In this document: positions 27,580 through 36,714 of the stretch, in pieces
How positions within the stretch are numbered: position 1 is the first letter of the stretch
How the letters are laid out: the number at the start of each line of letters is the position of its first letter
Source: Klebsiella oxytoca
GTDB lineage: Bacteria; Pseudomonadota; Gammaproteobacteria; Enterobacterales; Enterobacteriaceae
Direction of reading: 5' to 3'
Assembly (NCBI RefSeq): GCF_009707385.1
Contig: NZ_CP046115.1
Coordinates: 5,146,001 to 5,210,000, forward strand
Length of the DNA: 64,000 nucleotides
Program-made: the position numbers and the translations under genes
The notes under the pieces: generated by a model
Database searches by the model: none
What the model was told of the DNA's origin: nothing
The model's input: the letters and a program-made list of their open reading frames with translations, nothing else

Positions 27580-27975
27580 ATGTCGGATAGCAAAATTCTA
27601 CTGGCGGTCAACGGCACGCTGATGCGAGGCCTGAAGCTCAATCCCAACATGCTGGCTGTAAATGCTGAATTTGTTCGTGAAGATAAAACGGCGCCCTGCT
27701 ACCGCTGCTGGAGCATCAATGACGATCATCCGGGCATGATTCGCTCGCCCGAAGGCGGGGCGAAGATTGCGCTGGAAATCTGGGCGGTTCCTCCGGCCGG
27801 GCTGGGAAATATTCTGCAAAAAGAACCTGCCGGGCTCTGTATTGGTAAAGTGGTACTGGAAGACGGCAGCGAAGTTTTGGGCGTTCTGGCGGAATCATGG
27901 CTGGTTAAAGGACAGCCGGAGATCACCGACCTCGGCGGCTGGCGCGCATATACCGGTCATCATCTGACTGATTAA
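27580..27975 (+). CDS. Stand-alone protein like the C-terminal domain of allophanate hydrolase AtzF
   Basis: This 131-residue protein starts at the ATG preceded by AAGGATAAAAAG; an upstream in-frame extension overlapping carbamate kinase was rejected. Motifs LLAVNGTLMRGLKLNPNM, TAPCYRCWSI, GGAKIALEIWAVPPAGLG and DLGGWRAYTG resemble the C-terminal domain of allophanate hydrolase (AtzF). In AtzF that domain acts on N-carboxycarbamate formed by the amidase domain. No amidase domain is fused or nearby. It lies 61 bp after carbamate kinase and 16 bp before the permease. The role may be to process an unstable carboxylated intermediate; this is inference. Confidence 0.72.
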   Translation: MSDSKILLAVNGTLMRGLKLNPNMLAVNAEFVREDKTAPCYRCWSINDDHPGMIRSPEGGAKIALEIWAVPPAGLGNILQKEPAGLCIGKVVLEDGSEVLGVLAESWLVKGQPEITDLGGWRAYTGHHLTD

Positions 27976-27991
27976 CATCAGGAGAAGGATT

Positions 27992-29590
27992 ATGGAGCAA
28001 GGAAAACTCACTATCCGCCCACGGCTATGGGTGACGGGCGATCTTAACGCTTTTTTCGGACTCTTTACTAACGTACTGCTGAACGTGCTGGTTCTGTCAG
28101 GCCTGGCGCTGTATGTCGCGCAGATTCCGGCAGCGACGGTCTATGGCCGCATCCTGCCGGCGCTCGGTATCGCACTACCGCTGGGTAACCTCTTTTATGC
28201 CTGGCTTGCCTGGCGTCTGGCAAAACGAGAGGGCCGCGACACCGTGACGGCCCTACCGTATGGGCCAAGCGTGCCGCATATGTTTATCGTCGTGTTCGTC
28301 GTAATGCTACCAACGCTGCTTATCCATAAGGACTGGATGCTGGCGTGGAAGCTGGGGCTTATCTGGGCAATGATCGTCGGCTTCATTGTGCTGGCTGGCG
28401 TGCTGGTTGGCCCGGCGATTCGTAAATATACGCCGCGAGCCGCGATGCTGGGCACGCTTGCAGGTATCGCGATTGCGTTTATCGCCATGCGTCCGGCGTA
28501 TCAGATGTTCGATACCGCGTGGATAGGTATTGTTTGCTTCGCCATTATCCTGCTCAACTGGGTCGGTAACGTACGTCTGCCGTTTGGTCTACCGGGCGGA
28601 CTGGCGGTGGTTCTGGTGGGCTGCCTGCTGGGCTGGGGCGCAACCTGGCTCGGCTTTAGCGACCTGATGAATCCGGCGGAAGTCAAAGAGGCGGCGGGGC
28701 GCTTCTCGCTCTATTTACCTACCCTATCAACCGATGTCTTTAACGTCCCCATGCATCTGGTATGGCCGCTGCTGGTGACGGCAATCCCGCTAGGGATTTT
28801 CAACTTTACCGAAATCCTCAACAACGTTGAGTCCGCGGCAGTAGGCGGCGATAGCTACAACCTGCGCGCGGTACTGGCGGCTGACGGACTGGGCGCAATT
28901 GTCGGCGCGCTCTTGGGTTCACCGTTCCCGCCCGCAGTCTATATCGGTCATCCGGGCTGGAAAGCGATGGGTGGGCGTATCGGCTATTCGCTGGTAACCG
29001 GCATTTGCATGGCTGTCGTCTGCTTTCTGGGCTTAACTGCGCTGCTGCTGTCGATTATCCCACTGGTGGCGATTGTGCCGATTCTGCTGTTTATCGGTCT
29101 GGTCATTGGCGCTCAGGCGTTTCAGGTTTCGCCCAAACGCCACGCTCCGGCCATCGTGCTGGCGCTGGTGCCGAATATCGCCGAATGGGCGAAGACCCAG
29201 GTCGATGGCGCGCTGGCCGCCGCCGGGGCTAATACCGTCAATCTCCCGACGGAGGTGGTGAATACCATGGCCAATAATGGCGTGCTGTATCACGGCATGG
29301 CAACGACTGGCGGCGGGGCGGTACTGGCGGGCCTGATGATGGGCGCCATTGCCGCGTTTATTATCGACCGGCGCTTTAACTGGGCGGCGCTTTATGCCGC
29401 TGCGGCCACCGTCCTGTCGTTCTTCGGCTTTATTCACGGCCATCAGATGGCGTTTAACGCTTCACCGACGGTGACGTTTGGCTATGGCGTTGCCACGCTG
29501 TTCCTGACCTTTATGGCCTGGCGACAGGTTCAGGAAGAAGGGAAAATTGACTGGTCGCCAATTGATAATGGTGATGAGGTGGTACATTAA
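27992..29590 (+). CDS. NCS2-type (xanthine/uracil permease-like) membrane transporter
   Basis: This is a 532-residue polytopic membrane protein with about 12-14 hydrophobic segments. It opens LWVTGDLNAFFGLFTNVLLN and carries TALPYGPSVPHMF and NFTEILNNVESAAVGGDSYN, typical of an NCS2/AzgA-like branch that is usually annotated only as a putative permease. It is the last gene of the ureide operon (CAGGAGAAGG before the ATG) and most likely imports the operon's substrate, which by family should be a nucleobase-like or ureide-like compound. The substrate cannot be read from sequence. Confidence 0.75.
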   Translation: MEQGKLTIRPRLWVTGDLNAFFGLFTNVLLNVLVLSGLALYVAQIPAATVYGRILPALGIALPLGNLFYAWLAWRLAKREGRDTVTALPYGPSVPHMFIVVFVVMLPTLLIHKDWMLAWKLGLIWAMIVGFIVLAGVLVGPAIRKYTPRAAMLGTLAGIAIAFIAMRPAYQMFDTAWIGIVCFAIILLNWVGNVRLPFGLPGGLAVVLVGCLLGWGATWLGFSDLMNPAEVKEAAGRFSLYLPTLSTDVFNVPMHLVWPLLVTAIPLGIFNFTEILNNVESAAVGGDSYNLRAVLAADGLGAIVGALLGSPFPPAVYIGHPGWKAMGGRIGYSLVTGICMAVVCFLGLTALLLSIIPLVAIVPILLFIGLVIGAQAFQVSPKRHAPAIVLALVPNIAEWAKTQVDGALAAAGANTVNLPTEVVNTMANNGVLYHGMATTGGGAVLAGLMMGAIAAFIIDRRFNWAALYAAAATVLSFFGFIHGHQMAFNASPTVTFGYGVATLFLTFMAWRQVQEEGKIDWSPIDNGDEVVH

Positions 29591-29595
29591 GTCAT

Positions 29596-29716
29596 AAACC
29601 GCCGCTGCCGGGATTTTCCCCGGCTTGCGGCGTAACGCCTTAGCCGGGCTACGGGAACGCAGGCGTCTGCGAACCCGTAGCCCCGGTAAGCGTTAGCGCC
29701 ACCGGGGAAGACAATA
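29596..29716. repeat. REP-like palindromic repeats and hairpins after the permease gene
   Basis: Between the convergent ends of the permease gene and dppF lie a hairpin at 29601-29631 (GCCGCTGCCGGG paired with CCCGGCTTGCGGC) and a second palindrome around 29653-29703 (CCGGGCTACGGG paired with CCCGTAGCCCCGG). This is typical of enterobacterial REP/BIME repeats. They probably also act as transcription barriers between the two operons. Confidence 0.65.
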
Positions 29717-29724
29717 CCTGATTA

Positions 29725-30738
29725 TCAGCTCAGCGGTTTCTCGCCGTTTTGATCCTGGTCGACGGCAAAGCAGGCCACCAGCTGGCCACCGTAGTCTTTC
29801 AGCTGCGGCTGAAGCTGGGTACATGGGCCGAAGCGACGACGACAGCGGGCGTTAAACGCGCAGCCCGGCGGCGGATTCAGCGGGCTCGGCAGCTCGCCGG
29901 TCAGCTTAATGCGTTCGCGGCGGTCATCCGGATTCAGGCGCGGCGTTGCCGACAGCAGCGCCTGAGTATAAGGATGCTGCGGGTTGTTGAAAATTTGATC
30001 CTTCGACCCTTTCTCCACGCAGCGGCCTAAATACATCACCATCACTTCATCAGCAATGTGCTCAACCACCGACAGGTCGTGGGAGATAAAGACGTAAGAA
30101 AGCCCCAGCTCCTGCTGCAAATCCATCATCAGGTTCAGTACCTGCGCGCGCACCGAAACGTCCAGCGCGGAGACCGGTTCATCGGCAATCACCACGTCCG
30201 GATCAAGCATCAGACCGCGGGCAATCGCGATACGCTGACGCTGGCCGCCGGAGAACATATGCGGATAGCGGTCGTAGTGTTCGGTTTTCAGGCCGACTTT
30301 CGCCATCATCGCCAGCGCTTTCTCACGACGCTGCTCTTTACTTAAGCTGGTGTTGATCTGCAGCGGCTCTTCCAGAATCTGCCCCACCTTTTTGCGCGGG
30401 TTTAGCGAACCGTAGGGGTTCTGGAACACAATCTGGATTTTCTGCCGACGCAGCTTCTGCGCCTGCGGATCGTGCTTAAGCAGGTCCTGGCCCTGATAAT
30501 ACAGCTCGCCGCCGGTGGGAATTTCGATCATCGTCAGCAGACGACCAAGCGTCGATTTACCGCAGCCGGACTCCCCGACAACTGCCAGCGTTTTGCCGCG
30601 TTCAAGGGTAAATGAGACGCCATCCAGCGCTTTGACCAGGCGCTCCGGCGCAAATAGCCCCTTCTTCACCGGATAGTATTTTTTCAGATCGGTGGCCAGC
30701 AACAGCGGCTGTTGCGTGGTGGCCTCATGCGTACTCAT
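29725..30738 (-). CDS. dppF: Dipeptide ABC transporter ATPase DppF
   Basis: This 337-residue ATPase of the dipeptide/haem importer has Walker [10 protein letters not shown], signature [15 protein letters not shown] and Walker B VVIADEP. The C-terminal oligopeptide-type extension carries the cysteine-containing [18 protein letters not shown] block that can hold an Fe-S cluster in this family. It is the last gene of dppABCDF and overlaps dppD by 4 bp. Confidence 0.96.
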   Translation of the reverse strand: MSTHEATTQQPLLLATDLKKYYPVKKGLFAPERLVKALDGVSFTLERGKTLAVVGESGCGKSTLGRLLTMIEIPTGGELYYQGQDLLKHDPQAQKLRRQKIQIVFQNPYGSLNPRKKVGQILEEPLQINTSLSKEQRREKALAMMAKVGLKTEHYDRYPHMFSGGQRQRIAIARGLMLDPDVVIADEPVSALDVSVRAQVLNLMMDLQQELGLSYVFISHDLSVVEHIADEVMVMYLGRCVEKGSKDQIFNNPQHPYTQALLSATPRLNPDDRRERIKLTGELPSPLNPPPGCAFNARCRRRFGPCTQLQPQLKDYGGQLVACFAVDQDQNGEKPLS

Positions 30739-31718
30739 AGCCCAGGCCTCCCGGCATCATCAAGTGGGTAATGACATTTTGACTGGCGACCGCCGTTGAG
30801 CAGGTTCAGCTCAGGTTCTTCAGTGCGGCATTTGTCCGTCGCATAGGGACAGCGCGGGTTGAGCAAACAGCCGTTCGGACGGTCATATTTGCCCGGCACC
30901 ACGCCCGGCAGCGAGGCCAGCCGCGCTTTATCCTGGGCAAACTCCGGCAGCGCGCGCAGCAGCGCCTGGGTGTACGGATGGCGCGGGGCGCGGAAGATAT
31001 CCTTCGCGTCGCCGGTTTCCACGACCTGACCCGCGTACATAACGATGATTTTGTGCGCCGCTTCGGCCACCAGCGCCAGATCGTGGGTGATCAGGATCAG
31101 CGCCATATTCTCTTTCTGCTGCAGCTCCAGCAGTAGCTCAATGATCTGCGCCTGGATGGTCACGTCCAGCGCCGTCGTCGGTTCATCGGCAATCAGCAGC
31201 TTTGGCCGACAGGCGATAGCCATCGCAATCATGACGCGCTGGCTCATACCGCCGGAAAGCTGGTGTGGATAGACATCAAGGCGCGAAGCCGGGTCGGGAA
31301 TACCGACCAGCGTCAGCAGGTCGATCGCCCGCTGCACGCGGGTTTTCTTATTGCCGCCCTGGTGGACCTTGATGGCTTCCATAATCTGGTAGCCAACGGT
31401 ATAGCACGGATTCAGGCTGGTCATCGGGTCCTGGAAGATCATCGCCACTTCCGCACCCACCAGCTGGCGGCGCTCTTTTTCGGAAATGCGCTTCAGGTCG
31501 CGGCCGTTAAACTCCAGCTTTTCAGCCATCACCCGGCCGGGGTAGTCAATCAGCCCCATAATCGCCAGCGAGCTGACCGATTTACCCGAGCCGGACTCAC
31601 CGACGATACCGACCACTTCGCCCTGATTTACGCTGTAGCTCACGCGGTCTACGGCGCGGAACGGCGTCCCTTCGTCGCCGAAGTGCACCGATAGTTTATC
31701 TACATTTAATAACGCCAT
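30735..31718 (-). CDS. dppD: Dipeptide ABC transporter ATPase DppD
   Basis: This 327-residue ATPase pairs with DppF. Walker A is GESGSGKS, the signature [14 protein letters not shown] and Walker [13 protein letters not shown]; the C-terminal [16 protein letters not shown] block is the same cysteine-rich extension as in DppF. It sits 10 bp after dppC and overlaps dppF by 4 bp. Confidence 0.96.
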   Translation of the reverse strand: MALLNVDKLSVHFGDEGTPFRAVDRVSYSVNQGEVVGIVGESGSGKSVSSLAIMGLIDYPGRVMAEKLEFNGRDLKRISEKERRQLVGAEVAMIFQDPMTSLNPCYTVGYQIMEAIKVHQGGNKKTRVQRAIDLLTLVGIPDPASRLDVYPHQLSGGMSQRVMIAMAIACRPKLLIADEPTTALDVTIQAQIIELLLELQQKENMALILITHDLALVAEAAHKIIVMYAGQVVETGDAKDIFRAPRHPYTQALLRALPEFAQDKARLASLPGVVPGKYDRPNGCLLNPRCPYATDKCRTEEPELNLLNGGRQSKCHYPLDDAGRPGL

Positions 31719-31728
31719 CTCGAACCTC

Positions 31729-32631
31729 TTACTGCTTCAGTTTGGGATCGAGCGCGTCACGCAGACCGTCACCCATCAGGTTAAATGCCAGCACCGTCAG
31801 CAGGATCGCGACACCCGGGAAGGTGACGACCCACCAGGCGCTCTGCGCGAACTGCAACACATCGGAGAGCATGGTGCCCCACTCCGGTGTTGGCGGCTGC
31901 GCACCCATGCCCAGGAAGCCAAGAGCGGCCATATCGAGAATGGCGTTTGAAAAGCCCAGCGACGCCTGAACAATCAGCGGCGCAAGACAGTTTGGAAGAA
32001 TATTGATAAACATCTGGCGCATCGCGCCTGCGCCCGCCACCCGAGACGCGGTGACGTAGTCGCGGTTCACTTCCACCAGCACCGCGGCGCGGGTCAGGCG
32101 CACGTAGTGTGGCAGGGCGACAAAGGTCAGCGCTATCGAGGCGTTGACGATCGACGGACCAAAGATCGCCACCAGCACCAGCGCCAGCAGCAGGCTCGGC
32201 AAGGCCAGCATAATATCGACAACGCGCATAATGACCGAGTCAACAACGCCGCCAAAATAGCCAGCAATCAGACCGAGCACCACCCCGAGAATTAGCGACA
32301 GCACCACCACCAGACAGCCGACCAGCAGCGACAGGCGCGCGCCGTACATCAGGCGCGACAGGATATCGCGGCCAACGTCATCGGTACCGAGCAGATGGGT
32401 TACGCTACCACCCTCCTGCCAGAACGGCGGAGCCAGCAGCGCATCGCGGAACTGATCCGCCGGGTTATAGGGCGCAAGGAAGTTGGCGAAGACGGCGATG
32501 ATAATCATCACCACGACATAAGCCAGCCCCACGACGGCGCCTTTGTTGCGTTTAAAATAGTGCCAGAACTCCTGCAGAGGGGTCATTGGCACCGGCGCGG
32601 CGACAACTTTATTTTCAGTTATTTGTGACAT
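31729..32631 (-). CDS. dppC: Dipeptide ABC transporter permease DppC
   Basis: This 300-residue inner-membrane permease has about six transmembrane helices, an N-terminal oligopeptide-permease segment (residues about 15-60) and the EAA-loop region ([20 protein letters not shown]). It pairs with DppB to form the channel through which peptides pass to the cytoplasm. It lies 9 bp after dppB. Confidence 0.96.
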   Translation of the reverse strand: MSQITENKVVAAPVPMTPLQEFWHYFKRNKGAVVGLAYVVVMIIIAVFANFLAPYNPADQFRDALLAPPFWQEGGSVTHLLGTDDVGRDILSRLMYGARLSLLVGCLVVVLSLILGVVLGLIAGYFGGVVDSVIMRVVDIMLALPSLLLALVLVAIFGPSIVNASIALTFVALPHYVRLTRAAVLVEVNRDYVTASRVAGAGAMRQMFINILPNCLAPLIVQASLGFSNAILDMAALGFLGMGAQPPTPEWGTMLSDVLQFAQSAWWVVTFPGVAILLTVLAFNLMGDGLRDALDPKLKQ

Positions 32632-32640
32632 GATGGCCCC

Positions 32641-33660
32641 TTACTTCTTATGCCGAATACGCGGGTTCACCACGCCATACAACAGGTCGACCAGCAGGTT
32701 GACGAGAATAATCATCGTCGCCACCAGCAGTACCCCGCCCTGCACCACCGGATAGTCGCGGCGCTGTAGCGCGTCAATCAGCCAGCGGCCAAGGCCCGGC
32801 CAGGAGAAGATGGTTTCGGTAAGAATAGCCCCCGCCAGCAGCGTACCAACCTGCAGGCCGATAACCGTGACCACCGGCAGCATCGCATTACGCAGAGCAT
32901 GGACGATGATCACCCGCATACGGGTTAGCCCTTTCGCTCGCGCCGTACGGATATAATCCTCGCCCAACACTTCCAGCATCGATGAGCGCGTCATACGCAC
33001 GATCACCGCCAGCGGAATGGTGCCCAGCACCACGGCGGGCAGGATCATATGCATTACCGCATCAATAAAGTCGCCCTGTTCGCCCCAAATCGCGGTATCA
33101 ATCAGCATAAAGCCGGTCAGAGGAAGGGTATCGTCAAGGAAGACGGTATCGCTGATACGCCCGGAGACCGGCGTCAGGTTCCAGTGCACGGAGACCAGCA
33201 TAATCAGCATCATGCCCCACCAGAAGATGGGCATAGAGTAGCCGGTCAGCGCCAGACCTACGGAGGTGTGGTCGAAGATAGAGCCGCGTTTGACCGCTGC
33301 CAGCACGCCAACCGGGATCCCGACGATGACGGCAAAAATCATCGCGCAGACGCCCAGCTCCATAGTGGCTTTAAAGCGTGGTACAAACTCTTCCCAGACG
33401 GGAATACGGCTTTTCAGCGAGATGCCTAAATCACCGTGCATCACGCCCCAAATATAGTTGACGTACTGCTGCCACATGGGTTTATCAAGACCCATTTCGG
33501 CCAGCAGCTGCGCATGACGTTCAGGGGAAATACCACGTTCGCCCGCCATAATCATCACCGGGTCGCCGGGGATCATATGGACGAAGGCAAAAGTGAGAAG
33601 GGTAATACCGATAAATGTTGGGATGACAAGTCCCAAACGTCGGAGAATGAACTGCAACAT
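32641..33660 (-). CDS. dppB: Dipeptide ABC transporter permease DppB
   Basis: This 339-residue permease starts MLQFILRRLGLVIPTFIGIT, the same start and length as E. coli DppB; the longer in-frame reading to 33717 runs through the intergenic repeat and was rejected. It has six membrane helices and the conserved RTARAKGLTRMRVIIVHALR loop. It follows dppA after a 163-bp gap that contains a large hairpin repeat. Confidence 0.96.
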   Translation of the reverse strand: MLQFILRRLGLVIPTFIGITLLTFAFVHMIPGDPVMIMAGERGISPERHAQLLAEMGLDKPMWQQYVNYIWGVMHGDLGISLKSRIPVWEEFVPRFKATMELGVCAMIFAVIVGIPVGVLAAVKRGSIFDHTSVGLALTGYSMPIFWWGMMLIMLVSVHWNLTPVSGRISDTVFLDDTLPLTGFMLIDTAIWGEQGDFIDAVMHMILPAVVLGTIPLAVIVRMTRSSMLEVLGEDYIRTARAKGLTRMRVIIVHALRNAMLPVVTVIGLQVGTLLAGAILTETIFSWPGLGRWLIDALQRRDYPVVQGGVLLVATMIILVNLLVDLLYGVVNPRIRHKK

Positions 33661-33726
33661 AACCCGGATTCTCTCTAGTGACGACCCGCCTGGTGACAGG
33701 GCGTCTGTATTGCTCACAAAAGTAAA

Positions 33727-33812
33727 CTCCCTCTCCCCTGGGGGAGAAGGTAAGGTTGAGGGGAGTTATTTCCCACCCTCAACCCGCCCCTCTCCCTCAG
33801 GGGAGAGGGGAA
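33727..33812. repeat. Large palindromic intergenic repeat between dppA and dppB
   Basis: An imperfect palindrome of about 85 bp contains arms such as CCCTCTCCCCTGGGGGAG and CTCCCTCAGGGGAGAGGG, with inner arms GGTTGAGGGG and CCCTCAACC. It would form a long hairpin in the dpp transcript immediately after the dppA stop. That position suits transcript stabilisation or partial termination, keeping dppA expression above that of dppBCDF. Confidence 0.7.
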
Positions 33813-33823
33813 CGTCTTGCTGA

Positions 33824-35431
33824 TTATTCGATAGAGACGTTATCGAAGTGGTGTTTACCTAATGGATCGACCACGTAGCCTTTGACTTCTTTACGCACTG
33901 GCTCGTAGACGGTGGAGTGAGCGACGATCAGCGCCGGAGCCTGGTCATGCATCACCACCTGAGCCTGCTTGTACAGCTCAATGCGTTTGTTGTGGTCGTC
34001 GGTAGCGCGGGCCGGCTGAATCAGATCTTCAAACGGCTTGTAGCACCAGCGGGAGTAGTTAGAGCCATCTTTGGCCGCAGCGCAGCTGAACAGAGTCGCG
34101 AAGAAGTTATCCGGATCCCCATTGTCGCCGGTCCAGCCCATCATTACGGTCTGGTGTTCGCCCGCTTTCGCGCGCTTCAGATATTCACCCCACTCGAAGG
34201 TGACGATCTTGGCCTGGACGCCAACTTTAGCCCAGTCGGCCTGAATCATCTCAGCCATACGGCGCGCGTTCGGGTTATACGGACGCTGTACCGGCATTGC
34301 CCACAGGTCAATGGTGAAGCCTTTTTCCAGGCCTGCTTCTTTCAGCAGCGCTTTCGCTTTCTCAGGGTCGTAGGTGTAGTCTTTAACGTCGTCGTTATAG
34401 CCCCACATCGTCGGCGGGATCAGGTTCTTCGCGGCCTGGCCTGCGCCCTGGTAAACCGCTTTGATAATCGCTTCTTTGTTGACCGCGTAGGTCAGCGCCT
34501 GGCGAACTTTCACATCATCCAGCGGCTTCTTCTCGGTGTTGAAAGAGAGGTAGCCCACGTTCAGGCCCGGCTGCTCCAGCAGGGTGATGTTCTTGTCTTC
34601 CTTCATACGCGCGATATCTGCCGGATTCGGATAAGGCATGATCTGGCATTCATTTTTCTGCAGCTTAGCGTAGCGCACGGAAGCGTCAGGGGTAATGGAG
34701 AAGACCAGGCGATCGATTTGCGGCTTGGTGCCCCAGTAGCCCGGGAAAGCTTTATAAAGAATACGGGAGTCTTTCTGATACTGCAGCAGCTGGAACGGGC
34801 CGGTACCGATTGGGTTCAGGTCCACTTTTTCCGGCGTACCGGCTTTCAGCATGTTGTCGGCATACTCTTTTGACAGAATAGAGGCAAAGTCCATGGCGAG
34901 GTCAGCGAGGAACGGTGATTCCGGACGAGTCAGCACAAACTGGACGGTGTTATCGTCCACTTTCTTCACTTCGCTAATCAGGTCAGGTAGCCCCATGCCT
35001 TCAAAGTATTCATAGCTGCCGCCAGACACTTTATGGTACGGGTTGTTGGTATTTTTTTGTCTGTCGAATGAGAAGACAACGTCATCGGCGTTCAGCGTGC
35101 GGGTCGGTTTGAAATCTTTGTTATCCTGCCACTTCACGTCTTTACGCAGATGGAAGGTATAGGTTTTACCATCTTCGCTAACTTCCCACTTTTCAGCCAG
35201 GCCAGGAATCACTTCCGTGGTGCCGGTTTTGAATTCGACCAGGCGGTTATAAATTGGTACCGAGCTGGCGTCGTAAGTGGTGCCAGAGGTGAAGAGCTGT
35301 GGGTTAAAGCCTTCCGGCGAACCTTCTGAACAATAAACCAGGGTCTTCGCTTGTACGCTTGCTGCGACGGTCATGGCAACCAGGCTCAGACCAAGCTTCA
35401 GCATCCCTGACTTTTTCAAGGAAATACTCAT
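33824..35431 (-). CDS. dppA: Periplasmic dipeptide-binding protein DppA
   Basis: This 535-residue solute-binding protein, the same length as in E. coli, has a signal peptide ending SVQA|KTLVYCSEG. It delivers di- and tripeptides (and, in E. coli, haem) to DppBCDF and serves in peptide chemotaxis through Tap. The start at 35431 matches E. coli MxISLKKSGMLKLGLSL; a longer reading to 35548 was rejected. In E. coli its mRNA leader is a target of GcvB small RNA; I did not verify a site here. Confidence 0.97.
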   Translation of the reverse strand: MSISLKKSGMLKLGLSLVAMTVAASVQAKTLVYCSEGSPEGFNPQLFTSGTTYDASSVPIYNRLVEFKTGTTEVIPGLAEKWEVSEDGKTYTFHLRKDVKWQDNKDFKPTRTLNADDVVFSFDRQKNTNNPYHKVSGGSYEYFEGMGLPDLISEVKKVDDNTVQFVLTRPESPFLADLAMDFASILSKEYADNMLKAGTPEKVDLNPIGTGPFQLLQYQKDSRILYKAFPGYWGTKPQIDRLVFSITPDASVRYAKLQKNECQIMPYPNPADIARMKEDKNITLLEQPGLNVGYLSFNTEKKPLDDVKVRQALTYAVNKEAIIKAVYQGAGQAAKNLIPPTMWGYNDDVKDYTYDPEKAKALLKEAGLEKGFTIDLWAMPVQRPYNPNARRMAEMIQADWAKVGVQAKIVTFEWGEYLKRAKAGEHQTVMMGWTGDNGDPDNFFATLFSCAAAKDGSNYSRWCYKPFEDLIQPARATDDHNKRIELYKQAQVVMHDQAPALIVAHSTVYEPVRKEVKGYVVDPLGKHHFDNVSIE

Positions 35432-35581
35432 TATTCTGCTCCAAATGTGATGTTGTTTGCATATATCCGCCAGACCTTTATTTATGTTATGCCCGGTCCG
35501 GTCGGTGGTGCCCGAAAGCGTTGAGAGAGATGGGGATTCCTTTCGCAAAAACGACTGAGTTGCAGTACGGATTCTCCATCA

Positions 35582-35610
35582 AATGCCCCTCATGCCCTAC
35601 AATCTGTCAA
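35582..35610 (-). promoter_or_regulatory. Candidate dppA promoter
   Basis: On the minus strand a perfect TTGACA (35605-35610) is followed after about 17 bp by a weak -10 (GGCATT), about 150 bp upstream of dppA. It is the best promoter-like element in the region, but the -10 match is poor, so an activator may be needed. Confidence 0.45.
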
Positions 35611-35612
35611 CA

Positions 35613-36005
35613 GAATGGGGAAACGTCAATACAGCCAACCTGGTTTTACATCCGGGGTGAGAATCTGCGGGCAAAGATTAAAAAAAGTGCAAAGCGCTAT
35701 TTCCAGCAGAGAAATTTATGCTAGCGGCCAGTAGACAGAATAAAGCCCTTAATATCCTTCGGCAGCCAGTGATAAGCAATTATGTGAAATGGTAAAAAAT
35801 TCTTGTAATGTGACCAATATGTGAGCGAGAAATAGCGCGAACGTTAAAGCGCACAGCGAAAAATGCTGAAGTTAGCCATAAGCTTCGCGAAAAAAGATCG
35901 GAGTATATATAAAAAAATACAATGGAAGATGTCACAAAACAGGGAACTGGCGGCAGGAAATGAGGATGGATGCGTTTTTTCGCACTCCTGACGAGCTGCA
36001 TATCT
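35613..36005. other. Non-coding region upstream of the dppA promoter
   Basis: Nearly 400 bp of mostly AT-rich sequence lie between the dppA promoter and the repeat array. I see no gene, tRNA or terminator. Short frames that read through here continue into the repeats and show no family resemblance. Confidence 0.5.
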
Positions 36006-36330
36006 CCCGGAGGCGATGCTGCGCATCTGTCCGGGCTACCGGCCCGCAGCCGGCGGTGAACTTGTAGCCCGGGCAAGGCGCTTTGCGCCGCCCCCGGGAG
36101 CGGTGTACATATGGCTGCATTTCCCGGAGGCGATGCTGCGCATCTGTCCGGGCTACCGGACCGTAGCCGGCGGTGAACCTGTAGCCCAGGCAAGGCGCTT
36201 TGCGCCGCCCTCGGAAGCGGTGTACATATGGCTGCATTTCCCGGAGGCGATGCTGCGCATCTGTCCGGGCTACCGGACCGTAGTCGGCGGTGAACCTGTA
36301 GCCCGGCTAAGCGCAGCGCGAGCCGGGGAT
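36006..36330. repeat. Tandem 117-bp REP-type (BIME-like) repeat array
   Basis: Three units begin CCCGGAGGCGATGCTGCGCA at 36006, 36123 and 36240, giving an exact 117-bp period. Units 1 and 2 are complete. Unit 3 diverges after about 70 bp into a REP-like end (CCCGGCTAAGCGCAGCG). Each unit contains inverted segments around TCCGGGCTACCG and TGTAGCCC. The translated frames through it are low-complexity repeats and not genes. Confidence 0.85.
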
Positions 36331-36349
36331 TTCACGAGCCTACGGATGC

Positions 36350-36378
36350 AAAAAAGCCTGCTCGTTGAGCAGGCTTTT
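36350..36378 (-). terminator. Terminator hairpin, distal copy
   Basis: GCCTGCTC paired with GAGCAGGC is followed by TTTTTT on the minus strand and TTTT on the plus strand, making it bidirectional. It is the duplicate of the terminator nearest the tRNA gene. Confidence 0.75.
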
Positions 36379-36514
36379 GAATTTGGTCGGTGATAGAGGA
36401 TGACTCGCCACTATGTGGCTCGCCCTGCGGGCCGTTGCTGACGCAACGTTCTCTCGCTTCGCTCGAGTCGAACCTCTTCCCCCGGAGGTTCTCATCCTCA
36501 TCTACTACGGATGC

Positions 36515-36543
36515 AAAAAAGCCTGCTCGTTGAGCAGGCTTTT
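36515..36543 (-). terminator. Rho-independent terminator of the tRNA-Pro gene
   Basis: The same hairpin as at 36350 (GCCTGCTC..GAGCAGGC with a six-T tail on the minus strand) lies just 3' of the tRNA CCA end. Confidence 0.85.
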
Positions 36544-36548
36544 GAATT

Positions 36549-36625
<77 letters not shown>

Positions 36626-36714
36626 AATGCGGGCGCATCTTACTGCTGAGATACACACCCGTCAATGCCTTATTATGAAAAAGTCGCTCAAACGGCGAGA
36701 AACTCGCCACTCTC

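Noticed and set aside
33917..34873. A 318-codon open frame on the plus strand
   Set aside because: It is antisense to dppA and has no recognisable motif.
36006..36330. Possible CRISPR array
   Set aside because: The repeats are contiguous 117-bp units without unique spacers, and no cas gene is present.
35780..36393. Repetitive open frames on both strands (about 100-137 codons)
   Set aside because: They are translations of the 117-bp tandem repeat; the repeated peptide reflects DNA repetition, not a protein family.
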